Shown here: piece by piece, positions 15,827 to 25,481 of the stretch
How the letters are laid out: each line of letters opens with the position of its first letter
Numbering within the stretch: position 1 is the stretch's first letter
Assembly: GCA_017445585.1 (NCBI GenBank)
Contig: JAFSTX010000043.1
Coordinates: 1-32,062, forward strand
Direction: 5' to 3'
Origin: Lachnospiraceae bacterium
GTDB lineage: Bacteria; Bacillota; Clostridia; Lachnospirales; Lachnospiraceae
Length of the DNA: 32,062 bases
Made by a program: the position numbers and the translations under genes
Notes under the pieces: generated by a model
What the model saw: the letters and a program-made list of their open reading frames with translations, nothing else
What the model was told of the DNA's origin: nothing
The model's database searches: none

Positions 15827-18800
15827 TCAATCCTTTGTGATGAAGAAATACTGCTGATTTGTATTAAAGCTTCCGTTGTACCACTGATTATAGAAGACCA
15901 CGGCCGAGAGCGTATTGTATCCATCCTGATAGTGGTCCTGTCCGTCTCCGGAATCTCCGAGTATGATGACATCGTCATACATGGTCTCAGTCCCCATATC
16001 GTCAAAACCGATTATCGTCTCCCAATGTCCTCCGTAAGGTCTGCGCGATACGCACAGAGGGTTGCCGTCTGTCAGTTTGGCCTTTATATCGCTGCGGAAA
16101 CTCTCGTAGGTCGGATAAGGATAAGCGGACTGCGCGGTGCTCTTATAGTAGCAGCCGTAGGCGGAACTGAATCCGTCCACCTTTTGATTTACTACCGCGG
16201 CAGCATTCGAAGCGCCTATACCCGAATTGAACACTACCTTGCCGGATATGGACTCGTACCAGTCGACCAGCTGGACCTCCCAGTCATAGACAGGGATCGA
16301 TCTGCCCTGATCATCCTTAAGATCGCAGCCGTGATAGTAGAGCGTGGATAGCATCGACGAAATTCCGCAGGAGCTGGCCATGGTCTGTTCCCACTGCATC
16401 CAGTGAGGAACGACTATTCTGGTCCCTGCACTGCCAAGCGTGTAGTAATCAACCAGCGCATAATAATTCGCTTCGGGGTGGTCGTTAGCTCCGTTAAAGG
16501 CTACGCCGTTGCCGTATTTGGCTTCGTTTCTGGTCCCGCCATAGTTGCCGTCCTCGCGAAGGATAAGATGCTTTTCAAAAGCCTCCTGCGTGGATATCAT
16601 ATTATCCTCACGGCGTACGATGGGTCTCATATGCTCTTCATCCGGTGTGATGATGACGCACTCAAACTTACCTGGCTGAGAGGACTGTCCTGCACTCGTA
16701 TTGATATCCGCCCCGCTGCGGCTCACATACAGCCACCATCTGTAAAGGAAACCTGCGGTCATGGTGTAGTATCCGTCCTGATAGTGGTCCGAATCGTCAA
16801 AAGGATTGGCCGCGATAATGACGTCGTCGTTATAGGCTTCGGTGCCCATGGTATCATAGCCTATCACAGCCAGCCATTCGTAGCCGTGTACGCCGTGCCA
16901 CCTCATCAGGACTATCTTGCCCTCGCTGAGCAGACCGATGATCCAGGGCCTGAAATTGTTCATTTGGGTAACTCTCGTAGTGCCCGTGGTATCCTTGAAT
17001 CCTCCCGCCTGGGCATCAAGGCCGATACTCCTGGCAAGCTTCGTCAGACCCTCCATGTCCGTACCGTTCTTATATACGGCAGTGCCCGTCAGCTCCTGAT
17101 ACTTCTCGGTCAGCGCGAGCTCCGTATACTCGTTGTATACATCCATGTGCATGTAGTTCGCCGCCATGAGAACACAGGCTATGCCGCTGGTGTCTGCCAT
17201 GGTCTGCTGATAGGTCTCAAAGCCGGGCAGGATAGTGCGCGTCTCGGTGGAATTGAGATTATAGTAGTCGTTCCTGGTATAGTAGATATCTCCTTCTATG
17301 TCCGAAGCGCCATTGAGAGGAGCGCCGCTGCCATAGAGCGACGCGTTAAGCGTGCCGCCGTAGCTGCTGTCCGCATTGCGGATCAGATGGAGCCCCGGGG
17401 CAGTGATGCTCGTCGCCTCGTCGGTCACATATCCGGCATCCAGAAGTATCAGATGATGGTAGGTACCGTCGCTTCCCGCATAGAGCAGATACACATCATA
17501 AGGCAGAGTATTGCCGCCGTCCGCGGCTGTCCTGCCGGCAGTTCCTTCTCCGATCATGGTGCCGAGATATCCCTTTTCTCCGAGGAGACCTTCATTTGCT
17601 TCATGAAGCAGAGGAAGCATCCCGTCTATCTTCATGTTCTCTTCACTCAGAAGGTCCCACGTCACTATCAGAGATCTGCTGCCAGCAGTCAGATCCGCCA
17701 CTGCGGTCCCTGCAGCAAATCTGGCAAAGGTATACGCTCTCTGCGACCTGACCGAAGCATTCTTAAGCCAGGTCCTGAAGGTACCCTGCGAGTATATCAC
17801 CGGAGCGTCCGAGGGCCGGGGAGCGCATTCAAAGCCCGAGCCTTCAGCTTTTATCGAGGCGGTATCCGTGACAAGTGCAACCGGACGAGGCTGTGCATCG
17901 GCCCCGGCAGGCGAAGCTGCCAGAACCACATCTGCGCTTATACAGTCTCCCGTCGCAAGCACCGTATCATCCGGGATCCCGTCCAGAGCGATCAGATCGT
18001 CTGTCGTAACGTCCTTGAGCAGGATCTGTCTGCTGCCTGATCCGAGATAGAGCGATCCGGCCACGATACCTCTGAGGCTGCCGGAGCTTCCCGTGTCCCT
18101 GCCGGCAAATACCGACACGCTGACAGGTTCTGATACCTCTCCGGTGTACATGCCTGCAGCTCTTCCGAGTCTGTACAGCGAAAGTGCAAGTCCTGCACTC
18201 TCCTTATCTGCCTTCATAAACGAGAAAGCATACGAATTGACGCTGTATGTGACCTGATGAAGTATCTTACCCTCAGTTCCTCTCAGAGTAACCGTATAGA
18301 CCAGATCGTAATCTGCGGGAGTAACACGGAAGGAATCATCCGGCACGGCTTCATAATACGGGGCCGCTTCGGCAAAGGTCTTTTCCAGGATCACTGACCC
18401 GCCCGCACTGACGCAAAGTACGGTTCCCGCCGATGCGCGGACCTTAAATACGGGGATGATCCTGTCGGTGATATTCAGTGTGACGGCAGTCACCAGATCC
18501 GTTGCCTCGGAAACAGCAGGAACCGTGACGAGCTTTGCGGTGGAAGCCGGAATCGAGGCGGAGAGCAGATACGTCTTCTCCCATTCCTCGTGCGTAACGG
18601 GAGCTCCGGGAGAAGAATGACCTGTTTTCTCTGCATACTGCTGAAGCTGATCGGCTGCTTCAAGTATCTGTGCTATCAGGAAAGAGGTCTTCTCATCTTC
18701 GTACGCAGCGTGCACCCTGTAGAGATAGTCCTGCACTGACAGATGAATCATCTCTCCTGTCCGTTCGCCGTCCAGATACAGTGCGATCTCCAGATCATCC

Positions 18801-21800
18801 GCCATATGATTGAAACAGATGGAATCCGCCTCGATCAGGATCAGACCTGATGCACGTCCGCTCACCTCGGTGAACTGCCTTGCGCCGGCTCCGTTATATC
18901 TGAGCTCGACTTTGTCCGGGACAGAATCCGTAGCGAAAGCTATCTGAGCCTCGAGGCTGAGCTTTATCACATCTCCGATCTGCGCGCTGACAGACTCGAT
19001 CGATGCTGCGTTCCTGTACTGCCACACGATTCCGGAAGTCTGCAGCGCTTCTTCGACGAAGACAAAACCGCTGCTGTAGATGGGCGCCTCGGAGGTTCCC
19101 GTCGATACACATCCCGTGATCGTTCCGTTTGCGGCTATGATGCCCTGGGCACCTTGACTCAGTCCTTCTGCCACAAGGGCTCCTCCCGCGGTACCTGTAC
19201 AGTTCCTGACCGTGGAATCGGCATCAAAGAGAGCAAAGGCCCCTGCGCCGACATATAACGCGCCGCCCCTTTGCGCGGAACAGTTTTCTATGACACTTTT
19301 AATTACTGCCGCGGTCGAATCTCCGTACAGTCTCATCGCTCCTCCGAGACAGTTAGCGATACGGCTTTCCGCAAAACGTATCGTTCCCGAGGATGCATTG
19401 ACCGCACCTCCCTCTCCGACAGCGGAAGCTGTATCTCCGCCTGCAGGATCTCCGTTTATCGTGACTTTTTCAAGTTCCAGGGTTCCTCCGCCCACGAATA
19501 TATGTCCTGCCTTCTCGATTTCACCCGGCAGAAGGATAGTGCCGTTCTTAATAGTGACATGGCCGTCCAGAAGCTCCAGAAATCTCTTCGGCTCGCTCAT
19601 CCGTACGGTATGTCCCGCAAGATCGACGGTGATCTCTGCGGCGTCATCATCGATCATCAGCGTATCTCCGGAGATATCTTTTATCTCTGCGGGATCTCCC
19701 GTAAGAGTGATGGTGCCTCTCTCGATCTCCGACGAAAGGATCAGTCTGATCGCCGACGCAAGAGACGAAACGTCTCTGGTCTCATCCTCCAGTGTCAGGC
19801 TGGCAAATACCGGTGTATAAACAAAGCCCGCATATCCGGGATGGGAGGATGTATCGTCCTTCCACTCCGAATCTTCGCCAAAGGCGCAGGTGCCCGTGAT
19901 ATTCCTGGCGAACCATCCTCCGTAAACATGGATATAACTGTATGTATCGTTAATGGCAGTGAATACGGAACCGTTTTCTCCGCAGGCGAAGAAGCCTCCA
20001 TAGATATTGATGCTGCCGTTGCCTCTGCGAATCATGGGATTGGCTGAGGAAGATGCAGCTATCAGCCTTCCGTCATTTACGGTTACAGAAGCAGTAGCCG
20101 AATATGAATTGATAAAATCATACGATCCAAAAGTGCCTTTAAGCTCTATGGTACCGCCGTCGATCACTATCGTGCCGCCGTTGTTGTTTATAAAGGCGCT
20201 GCTGGTACTGGAGGACTCGCTGTAGATCCTTCCGGTGCCCTCAGGGCTGCTGTCTTTAATTGTAAGAGCCGTTCCTGCCGTAAGTCCTATGAATCTCGCG
20301 GCAGGATCCGTCGCAGTAAGCGTGAATCCGTTCAGATCCACAGTTATTGCCGCCCCCGGCTTCAGAGTCTGAAGCCCCGACCAGGAGTAAGTAGTATCGC
20401 CCAGGAGTTTTATCGTGGCAGATGCGTTTTCTATGTTTGACGCGGTAAACGCATCGTCAAAAACGTGATATGCCGTGCCGTCGGCTTCCGCACCGAAAAG
20501 CTCGGTATAATTTGTATAGAGTCTGATCTCCAGATCCGAATTGACCGTGATCTCCATGCCAGGCAGATATTCGTCCGTGGGCGCTGCTCCCGCAGCCGTG
20601 GAATATCCGTCCCAGCGGAAGTATGTCCTGATCTCCGGGGTCGGCACCGTGATCACCGTACCCTCCTCGAGAGTACCGGACTGCGGATCAGCTACGTCGT
20701 CGATATAGAGCTTCACGTCATAGACGCTCTTGTCGGAAAGCTGAGCATACAGGGTGACGTCTCCTGAGAATTCGAGGCTGTCACCTCTGGCATACTCGAT
20801 GCCGCTGCCATCGGCCTTTGTATTCCAGTTAAGCAGAGATTTGCCGCTGCCCGGATCGAAGCCGGGAAGCACAGCAGAGCTGCCGTGCGAAGTGACCTGC
20901 GGCGCAACACCTATATCACTGCTGTCAGCGCCAAGAAACGTGATCGTGTAGTTCTCCTGCGGAACCACGGTATAGGGCCTGTCGGAGTCCGGAGCGTCCG
21001 CGCATGCGCCGGTAGCATAAAGCCCCTCGCCGTAGGCGACATTCTCCGTACCCGAATCAGGGAGAAAAGCAAACCAGCCTCCGGAAACGGTCACGTGCCC
21101 TGCGTGCGAAGCGGCATTCCCGATCCTGTCTCCGATGCTTCCGCCAAAGAAGTTGCAGTAGCTGTTTGCAGTGAGCGCTCGTATGCCCAGATCGCCGACA
21201 TGCGATGATCCGCCATAGATCTCGCCGCCGTACATATTGAACGATCCGCCGTTTGCTTCGACGTTGCCGGCGTATTTGGCCTTGTTTCCGTGGATGCTTC
21301 CGCCGTACATATTCATGACGGAGCCTCCGAAGACGCTGACCGTGGAATAGCCGTTTTCACTGTTTATATCAAAACCTGTGATCTCGCCGCCGTACATGTT
21401 CATGACGGCGCTGCTCTCGAGACGGACGGCCGGACCGTTGCCGTTATTTGTGGCAGTGCCTGTAATCGTGCTTCTGATCTTACCGCCGTACATATCGAAC
21501 GATCCGCCCTTGACCAGGACGGCTCTCGCTATATACGTGTTTGACGTACTCAGATTAGCTCTGATCTCGCCGCCTCCCGCCGTATCGCAGACTGTCAGCT
21601 TCGCACCCGAGTTCACCGTGAAAAGACTGTTATAATACCCTGTGCGGTAGATCGAGTGTCCGTTGAGGTCGATCGTGATATCATCTCCATCGTACATGAA
21701 CAGCCAGTTCTTGTACACCGTCTGAAGATTGATATCCGCATCGAGTCTCAGATACGCCGTGTGCATCTCGGTATGATCCTTAAGAAAATAATTCGTCAGG

Positions 21801-21952
21801 ACATCCCCCGAGGAGATCGGAGTCCAGGTGTAGCTGCTCCAGTCGGGTTCGCCTGTATCTGCCAGTGCGCGGCCTGCGGGCACGGCCGTAAGCGTCCCCA
21901 GCACCATTGCTGCTGAAAGAACCAGAGCAGATAATCTCTTAACGATCCGCAT
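15827..21952 (-). CDS. giant secreted beta-helix protein with two tandem C39-like cysteine-peptidase modules
   Basis: The 2041-residue product starts at ATG 21950-21952 after AGGAGG. A Sec signal peptide is clear: MRIVKR, a hydrophobic core, then a probable cut after the Ala residues near 27-31. Three beta-helix-like modules follow, each opened by the same hallmark (TIDLNGHSI, TVDLNGFTL, TVDLAGHTV). The first is rich in MYGG repeats. An InlB/Listeria-Bacteroides-type repeat (SLLNWNTKADGSGIEY to VTLYAQ) lies between the first two. A long beta-rich middle part is unrecognised. The end holds two C39-like modules offset by exactly 273 residues. The second has Cys1862, His1976 and Asp2000; the first has Ser1589, Glu1692 and an Asn at these places, so it is probably inactive. 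There is no LPXTG, SLH or other anchor. Likely secreted or loosely wall-associated; the substrate is unknown. Confidence 0.9.
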   Translation of the reverse strand: MRIVKRLSALVLSAAMVLGTLTAVPAGRALADTGEPDWSSYTWTPISSGDVLTNYFLKDHTEMHTAYLRLDADINLQTVYKNWLFMYDGDDITIDLNGHSIYRTGYYNSLFTVNSGAKLTVCDTAGGGEIRANLSTSNTYIARAVLVKGGSFDMYGGKIRSTITGTATNNGNGPAVRLESSAVMNMYGGEITGFDINSENGYSTVSVFGGSVMNMYGGSIHGNKAKYAGNVEANGGSFNMYGGEIYGGSSHVGDLGIRALTANSYCNFFGGSIGDRIGNAASHAGHVTVSGGWFAFLPDSGTENVAYGEGLYATGACADAPDSDRPYTVVPQENYTITFLGADSSDIGVAPQVTSHGSSAVLPGFDPGSGKSLLNWNTKADGSGIEYARGDSLEFSGDVTLYAQLSDKSVYDVKLYIDDVADPQSGTLEEGTVITVPTPEIRTYFRWDGYSTAAGAAPTDEYLPGMEITVNSDLEIRLYTNYTELFGAEADGTAYHVFDDAFTASNIENASATIKLLGDTTYSWSGLQTLKPGAAITVDLNGFTLTATDPAARFIGLTAGTALTIKDSSPEGTGRIYSESSSTSSAFINNNGGTIVIDGGTIELKGTFGSYDFINSYSATASVTVNDGRLIAASSSANPMIRRGNGSINIYGGFFACGENGSVFTAINDTYSYIHVYGGWFARNITGTCAFGEDSEWKDDTSSHPGYAGFVYTPVFASLTLEDETRDVSSLASAIRLILSSEIERGTITLTGDPAEIKDISGDTLMIDDDAAEITVDLAGHTVRMSEPKRFLELLDGHVTIKNGTILLPGEIEKAGHIFVGGGTLELEKVTINGDPAGGDTASAVGEGGAVNASSGTIRFAESRIANCLGGAMRLYGDSTAAVIKSVIENCSAQRGGALYVGAGAFALFDADSTVRNCTGTAGGALVAEGLSQGAQGIIAANGTITGCVSTGTSEAPIYSSGFVFVEEALQTSGIVWQYRNAASIESVSAQIGDVIKLSLEAQIAFATDSVPDKVELRYNGAGARQFTEVSGRASGLILIEADSICFNHMADDLEIALYLDGERTGEMIHLSVQDYLYRVHAAYEDEKTSFLIAQILEAADQLQQYAEKTGHSSPGAPVTHEEWEKTYLLSASIPASTAKLVTVPAVSEATDLVTAVTLNITDRIIPVFKVRASAGTVLCVSAGGSVILEKTFAEAAPYYEAVPDDSFRVTPADYDLVYTVTLRGTEGKILHQVTYSVNSYAFSFMKADKESAGLALSLYRLGRAAGMYTGEVSEPVSVSVFAGRDTGSSGSLRGIVAGSLYLGSGSRQILLKDVTTDDLIALDGIPDDTVLATGDCISADVVLAASPAGADAQPRPVALVTDTASIKAEGSGFECAPRPSDAPVIYSQGTFRTWLKNASVRSQRAYTFARFAAGTAVADLTAGSRSLIVTWDLLSEENMKIDGMLPLLHEANEGLLGEKGYLGTMIGEGTAGRTAADGGNTLPYDVYLLYAGSDGTYHHLILLDAGYVTDEATSITAPGLHLIRNADSSYGGTLNASLYGSGAPLNGASDIEGDIYYTRNDYYNLNSTETRTILPGFETYQQTMADTSGIACVLMAANYMHMDVYNEYTELALTEKYQELTGTAVYKNGTDMEGLTKLARSIGLDAQAGGFKDTTGTTRVTQMNNFRPWIIGLLSEGKIVLMRWHGVHGYEWLAVIGYDTMGTEAYNDDVIIAANPFDDSDHYQDGYYTMTAGFLYRWWLYVSRSGADINTSAGQSSQPGKFECVIITPDEEHMRPIVRREDNMISTQEAFEKHLILREDGNYGGTRNEAKYGNGVAFNGANDHPEANYYALVDYYTLGSAGTRIVVPHWMQWEQTMASSCGISSMLSTLYYHGCDLKDDQGRSIPVYDWEVQLVDWYESISGKVVFNSGIGASNAAAVVNQKVDGFSSAYGCYYKSTAQSAYPYPTYESFRSDIKAKLTDGNPLCVSRRPYGGHWETIIGFDDMGTETMYDDVIILGDSGDGQDHYQDGYNTLSAVVFYNQWYNGSFNTNQQYFFITKD

Positions 21953-21992
21953 GTATGTGTCCTCCTCATGGAAAATAGTACGATTCATAATA

Positions 21993-22021
21993 ATTATATC
22001 CGCATACCGCACCCGGCACAA
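21993..22021 (-). promoter_or_regulatory. promoter of the giant secreted protein gene
   Basis: On the minus strand TTGTGC (22021-22016), 17 bases, TATAAT (21998-21993), with the start codon about 40 bases on. It lies right after the terminator of the preceding operon, so the gene appears to be its own transcription unit. Confidence 0.6.
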
Positions 22022-22032
22022 TCAAGCAGTAA

Positions 22033-22071
22033 GAAAAAACGGCATTTCCTTTTTTAGAAAAGAATCGCCGT
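22033..22071 (-). terminator. intrinsic terminator after the radical SAM gene
   Basis: On the minus strand ACGGC (22071-22067) pairs with GCCGT (22043-22039). The inner part extends the stem with A/T pairs (TTTTC with GAAAA region), and six T follow. It closes the secA-prfB-hom-lysC-pflX-like unit. Confidence 0.75.
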
Positions 22072-22105
22072 GTTTTAGCTTTTATTTATTTACGCGCCGC
22101 AGGTC

Positions 22106-23020
22106 TCACAGTATGCCCTCTCCGTCAATATCCGGAATAAAGCTTTCCTGTGCCGTCCCGCCCTCCTGGATATAGACGTGTGTAAGGCCCAGGCGTATAG
22201 CCTCATCGACCACCTTGCCGTATTCGCGTTTCGTCACCTGTCTGGCCAGTTCTCCGAAGCCTTCCCTCTGCCCCGCACCCGCCACAGGCGTGTACTGGTT
22301 CATGATGCTTACATATACGTCGTCTCCCCAGCGCTCGCTTATGAGACGCAGGACTGCCATCGACTCGCGCGTGTGCCCTGGTAGCACAAGATGCCTGATA
22401 AGGACTCCGCGCCGCATGATGCCGTCTCCATCGAACTGCGCCGGCCCTGTCTGCGCGAGCATCTCGTCGATAGCCGCGAGAGATACAGACGGATAATCAG
22501 GTGCATTTGAAAGCGCTGCGGCAAGACCGTCCGTCACATACTTAAGATCCGGCATATACATGTCAAAGTATCCTTTGGCCATGCGCAGGATCTCCGCGGA
22601 CTCGTATCCTCCGCTGTTGTAGACAGTCGGGATCCTAAGGCCCGCCAGACGGGCCTGCTCTATCGCTTTACAGACCGGAGGGAGATAATGAACCGCAGTG
22701 ACGAGATCGATGCAGTGCGCACCCTGTTCCTGAAGCTTACAGAATATCTCCGCCAGATGCTCCGTCGTAATCTCCTCTCCCTCTCCGCCGCGGCTGATCC
22801 GGCTGTTCTGGCAATAGATACAGCCGAGATTGCAGTGTGAAAAGAACACTGCTCCCGCTCCGCGAGTGCCCGATATGCAGGGTTCCTCCCAGTAATGCAA
22901 AGCGGCACGGGCAGCTTTTACCACCGCCCGTGCTCCGCAGTATCCCGTCTCTCCGTGCAGTCTGGCCGCGCCGCAGCGGCGAGGGCAGAGTCTGCAGGGA
23001 TCCATGAGTTCTTTATTCAT
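22106..23020 (-). CDS. PflX-like radical SAM protein (pyruvate formate-lyase activase-related)
   Basis: The product (304 residues from the chosen start) has a radical SAM cluster motif CNLGCIYC, giving CxxxCxxC, that would bind the 4Fe-4S cluster which cleaves SAM. A separate N-terminal Cys group (CRLCPRRCG, then GYCGA) may bind a second metal or cluster. This layout matches the PflX group (COG1313), related to glycyl-radical-enzyme activases but of unproven function. No glycyl-radical enzyme is encoded nearby. The start ATG 23018-23020 overlaps the end of the aspartate kinase gene by eight bases, implying coupling; an ATG five codons downstream (MDPCRLC) is possible. It is the last gene before a terminator. 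Confidence 0.85.
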   Translation of the reverse strand: MNKELMDPCRLCPRRCGAARLHGETGYCGARAVVKAARAALHYWEEPCISGTRGAGAVFFSHCNLGCIYCQNSRISRGGEGEEITTEHLAEIFCKLQEQGAHCIDLVTAVHYLPPVCKAIEQARLAGLRIPTVYNSGGYESAEILRMAKGYFDMYMPDLKYVTDGLAAALSNAPDYPSVSLAAIDEMLAQTGPAQFDGDGIMRRGVLIRHLVLPGHTRESMAVLRLISERWGDDVYVSIMNQYTPVAGAGQREGFGELARQVTKREYGKVVDEAIRLGLTHVYIQEGGTAQESFIPDIDGEGIL

Positions 23021-24227
23021 TTCCGAGGTTAAAAGCGTCATGAACGACTCTCAAAGCCCTGTCGGCATATTCCTCATCGATGATGACCGTCATACGGATC
23101 TCCGCAGTATCGATCATCCTGACGTTTATGCCGGCGTTATAGAGGGCTTCAAACATCCTCGCAGCGGTATCCGTATGTGTCTCCATACCAGTGCCGACTA
23201 TGGAGACCTTAGCGATATGCTCGTCGCCCGTGATCTTTTTGGCGCCGATCACGCTCTTTGCAGCCTCCAGAGCAGAGATGGTCTCGTCGAGGTCGGTCTT
23301 GGCCACGGTAAAGAGTATGTCCTTTGTCCCGTCGCGTCCTATGGACTGCAGAATGATATCCACACTGATCTTCTTCTGTGCCAGAGTATTGAATATCCTG
23401 AAAGCAACGCCCGGCTCATCCTTGACTCTCATGACCGAAACCATCGCCACGTTCTTGTCAGCAGCAACGCCGCTGATGATCATTCCTTCCATCATATCAG
23501 ATCTCTCCTTTACTATAGTGCCTTCCTCTCTGGTCAGGCTCGAACGTACCACAAGCTCCACACCGTACCGTTTTGACAGCTCCACGGAGCGGTTGTGCAG
23601 GACTTTTGCGCCGAGCGAAGCGAACTCCAGCATCTCGTCATATGTGATCTCAGTCAGCTTGCGGGCATTGGGTACGATCCTGGGATCGGCGGTGTATACG
23701 CCGTCCACGTCGGTATATATCTCGCATTTGTCGGCATGAAGCGCGGCGGCCAGGGCGGCTGCGGTAGTATCCGATCCGCCTCTGCCGAGCGTAGTATAGT
23801 CGTCATATCTGTTCACGCCCTGGAAACCCGTGACTATGACTATTTTTCCGGCCTCGAGCTCATGCATGATCCTCTCGGAATCGATGCCCTTGAGCTTGGA
23901 ATTGCCGTAGGCAGACGAGGTCTTCATCTGTACCTGGAAAGCATTCAGACTGACAGCGGGAACACCCATGCCATGCATGGCCATGGCCATCAGCGCGACG
24001 GAGACCTGCTCACCGGTGACCATGAGCATATCCAGTTCACGCTTTGAAGCTTTGGGATTGATATCGTGTGCCTTGGCAATGAGTTCGTCGGTGGTCTTGC
24101 CCATGGCGGAGAGCACTACGACGACCTGATTGCCGTCGCGGTAATCCTCTATGCAGCGGGCTGCCACATTCATGATCCTTTCCTTATCGGCTACGGAGGA
24201 ACCTCCGAACTTTTTTACTATAAGCAT
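23013..24227 (-). CDS. lysC: aspartate kinase
   Basis: Phosphorylates aspartate, the first step to lysine, threonine, methionine and DAP. The 404-residue product has KFGGSSV at the start (residues 5-11), the catalytic segment with TTLGRGGSDTTAAALAAAL, and two ACT domains at the C-terminus (VAMVSVMRVKDEPGVAF and VSIVGTGMETHTDTA), so feedback inhibition by an end product is expected; which one cannot be read from sequence. Its ATG directly follows the stop of homoserine dehydrogenase with no base between (TAAATG), so the two are very likely co-expressed. The gene symbol is by family; paralogues are named dapG or ask in other species. Confidence 0.95.
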   Translation of the reverse strand: MLIVKKFGGSSVADKERIMNVAARCIEDYRDGNQVVVVLSAMGKTTDELIAKAHDINPKASKRELDMLMVTGEQVSVALMAMAMHGMGVPAVSLNAFQVQMKTSSAYGNSKLKGIDSERIMHELEAGKIVIVTGFQGVNRYDDYTTLGRGGSDTTAAALAAALHADKCEIYTDVDGVYTADPRIVPNARKLTEITYDEMLEFASLGAKVLHNRSVELSKRYGVELVVRSSLTREEGTIVKERSDMMEGMIISGVAADKNVAMVSVMRVKDEPGVAFRIFNTLAQKKISVDIILQSIGRDGTKDILFTVAKTDLDETISALEAAKSVIGAKKITGDEHIAKVSIVGTGMETHTDTAARMFEALYNAGINVRMIDTAEIRMTVIIDEEYADRALRVVHDAFNLGNE

Positions 24228-25436
24228 TTATTTGACCCTTATCCTTTTGATGAATCCGTCCAGCTGCGCGGTCTTCTCTCTGAACTCCGCCTCGCTCATA
24301 ACGGGTGTGACAAATCCGAATTCTTCTTTCTTTTTTGCGCTCACCGGCGATCCTCCGCCGAAGATCCTGATCAGTTCATATACGCCGTCGATGCTGCCGC
24401 TGACCCTTATGAAATTTGCGTGAACAGCCTCCAGGGGATCAAGTATGCGGGCGTGCACTCCGCTCCATCCGCCGTGACAGGCCGGGCTGACACCCCTCGC
24501 CGCGCATACCACGTCCGCCAGCACAGCACTCGCGGTAGCATGCGAACCGGCTCCGCGTCCATAGAACATCAGCGTATCCACCATGTCTCCGTGTACGGTG
24601 ACGGCGTTAAGGACGTCGCTGACCTCGTAGAGTGCATTTGATACAGGAACCATCGCCGGCGCGACGATCGCCCGTACTCCGCCATCCTCGAACCTCGCAT
24701 CAGCCACAAGTTTTATCGACATATTCAGTTCTCTTGCATATGAGAAATCCGTGGATGTCAGGCCTGTAATGCCCTCCGTGGTGACGTCCTCCAAATGGAC
24801 AGCCTCGCCGAGCACCATTGATGCGAGGATCGCTATCTTGCGTCCGGCATCAAGGCCCTCCACATCAGCCGTAGGATCCTTCTCAGCATAACCGAGCGCC
24901 AAAGCTGAAACGAGCGCCTCCTCATATGAAACTCCGCCGGAGGTCATCTGTGTCAGGATATAATTCGTAGTCCCGTTCAGGATACCGGAGATCTCATCGA
25001 TCCTGTCCGCCACGATGCAGTCCGACAGGTTCCTGATGATGGGGATTCCGCCGCCTACACTGGCCTCATAGTAAAAATGAGCTCCGCCGGCGCGCGCTGC
25101 CTCAAAGAGCTCCGCGCCCTTTTTTTCGACGAGTTCCTTGTTCGAAGTGACTACATGCCTGCCGGCCAGAAGCAGCTGCTTTTCAAATGTAAAGGCCGGC
25201 TCGACTCCGCCCATGGTCTCCACCACAAGCGAGATTTCCGGATCGTTCAGAATATCCTCAAAGCTGTGCGTGAGCAGCTGCTCTGCAGGATGACCCGGGA
25301 ATTCGCGAAGATCAAGGATCCTGCGGATCCCGATCTCCTGCCCGCTCTTCTGCTTCAGGATATCGGCGTTTGCGGCAACTATATCGTACACGCCCGATCC
25401 GATCGTCCCAAAGCCCATGATCGCGATCTGATACAT
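24228..25436 (-). CDS. hom: homoserine dehydrogenase
   Basis: Reduces aspartate semialdehyde to homoserine, the branch toward threonine and methionine. The 402-residue product has the NAD(P) site GFGTIGSGVYDIV (8-20), the substrate-domain segment GILNGTTNYILTQM and the signature YAEKDPTADVEGLDAGRK. After the catalytic part there are about 80 residues (from HGGWSGVHA) where many homologues carry an ACT domain, but this tail does not read as a typical ACT; regulation may be weak or different. The ATG follows AGAGGGGA. It sits between prfB and aspartate kinase, which it meets without a gap. Confidence 0.95.
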   Translation of the reverse strand: MYQIAIMGFGTIGSGVYDIVAANADILKQKSGQEIGIRRILDLREFPGHPAEQLLTHSFEDILNDPEISLVVETMGGVEPAFTFEKQLLLAGRHVVTSNKELVEKKGAELFEAARAGGAHFYYEASVGGGIPIIRNLSDCIVADRIDEISGILNGTTNYILTQMTSGGVSYEEALVSALALGYAEKDPTADVEGLDAGRKIAILASMVLGEAVHLEDVTTEGITGLTSTDFSYARELNMSIKLVADARFEDGGVRAIVAPAMVPVSNALYEVSDVLNAVTVHGDMVDTLMFYGRGAGSHATASAVLADVVCAARGVSPACHGGWSGVHARILDPLEAVHANFIRVSGSIDGVYELIRIFGGGSPVSAKKKEEFGFVTPVMSEAEFREKTAQLDGFIKRIRVK

Positions 25437-25481
25437 ATCTTCCCCTCTTTGCGCACACAGGCTGCACGGCCCGTGAAAGGC

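Noticed and set aside
20900-21560. Direct-repeat array (CRISPR-like) in the MYGG region
   Set aside because: The repeats are irregular, in frame and encode beta-helix rungs of a secreted protein; there are no uniform spacers.
25437-25481. T-box or riboswitch before hom
   Set aside because: The gap is only 45 bases with one small hairpin, too short for a known amino-acid riboswitch or T-box.
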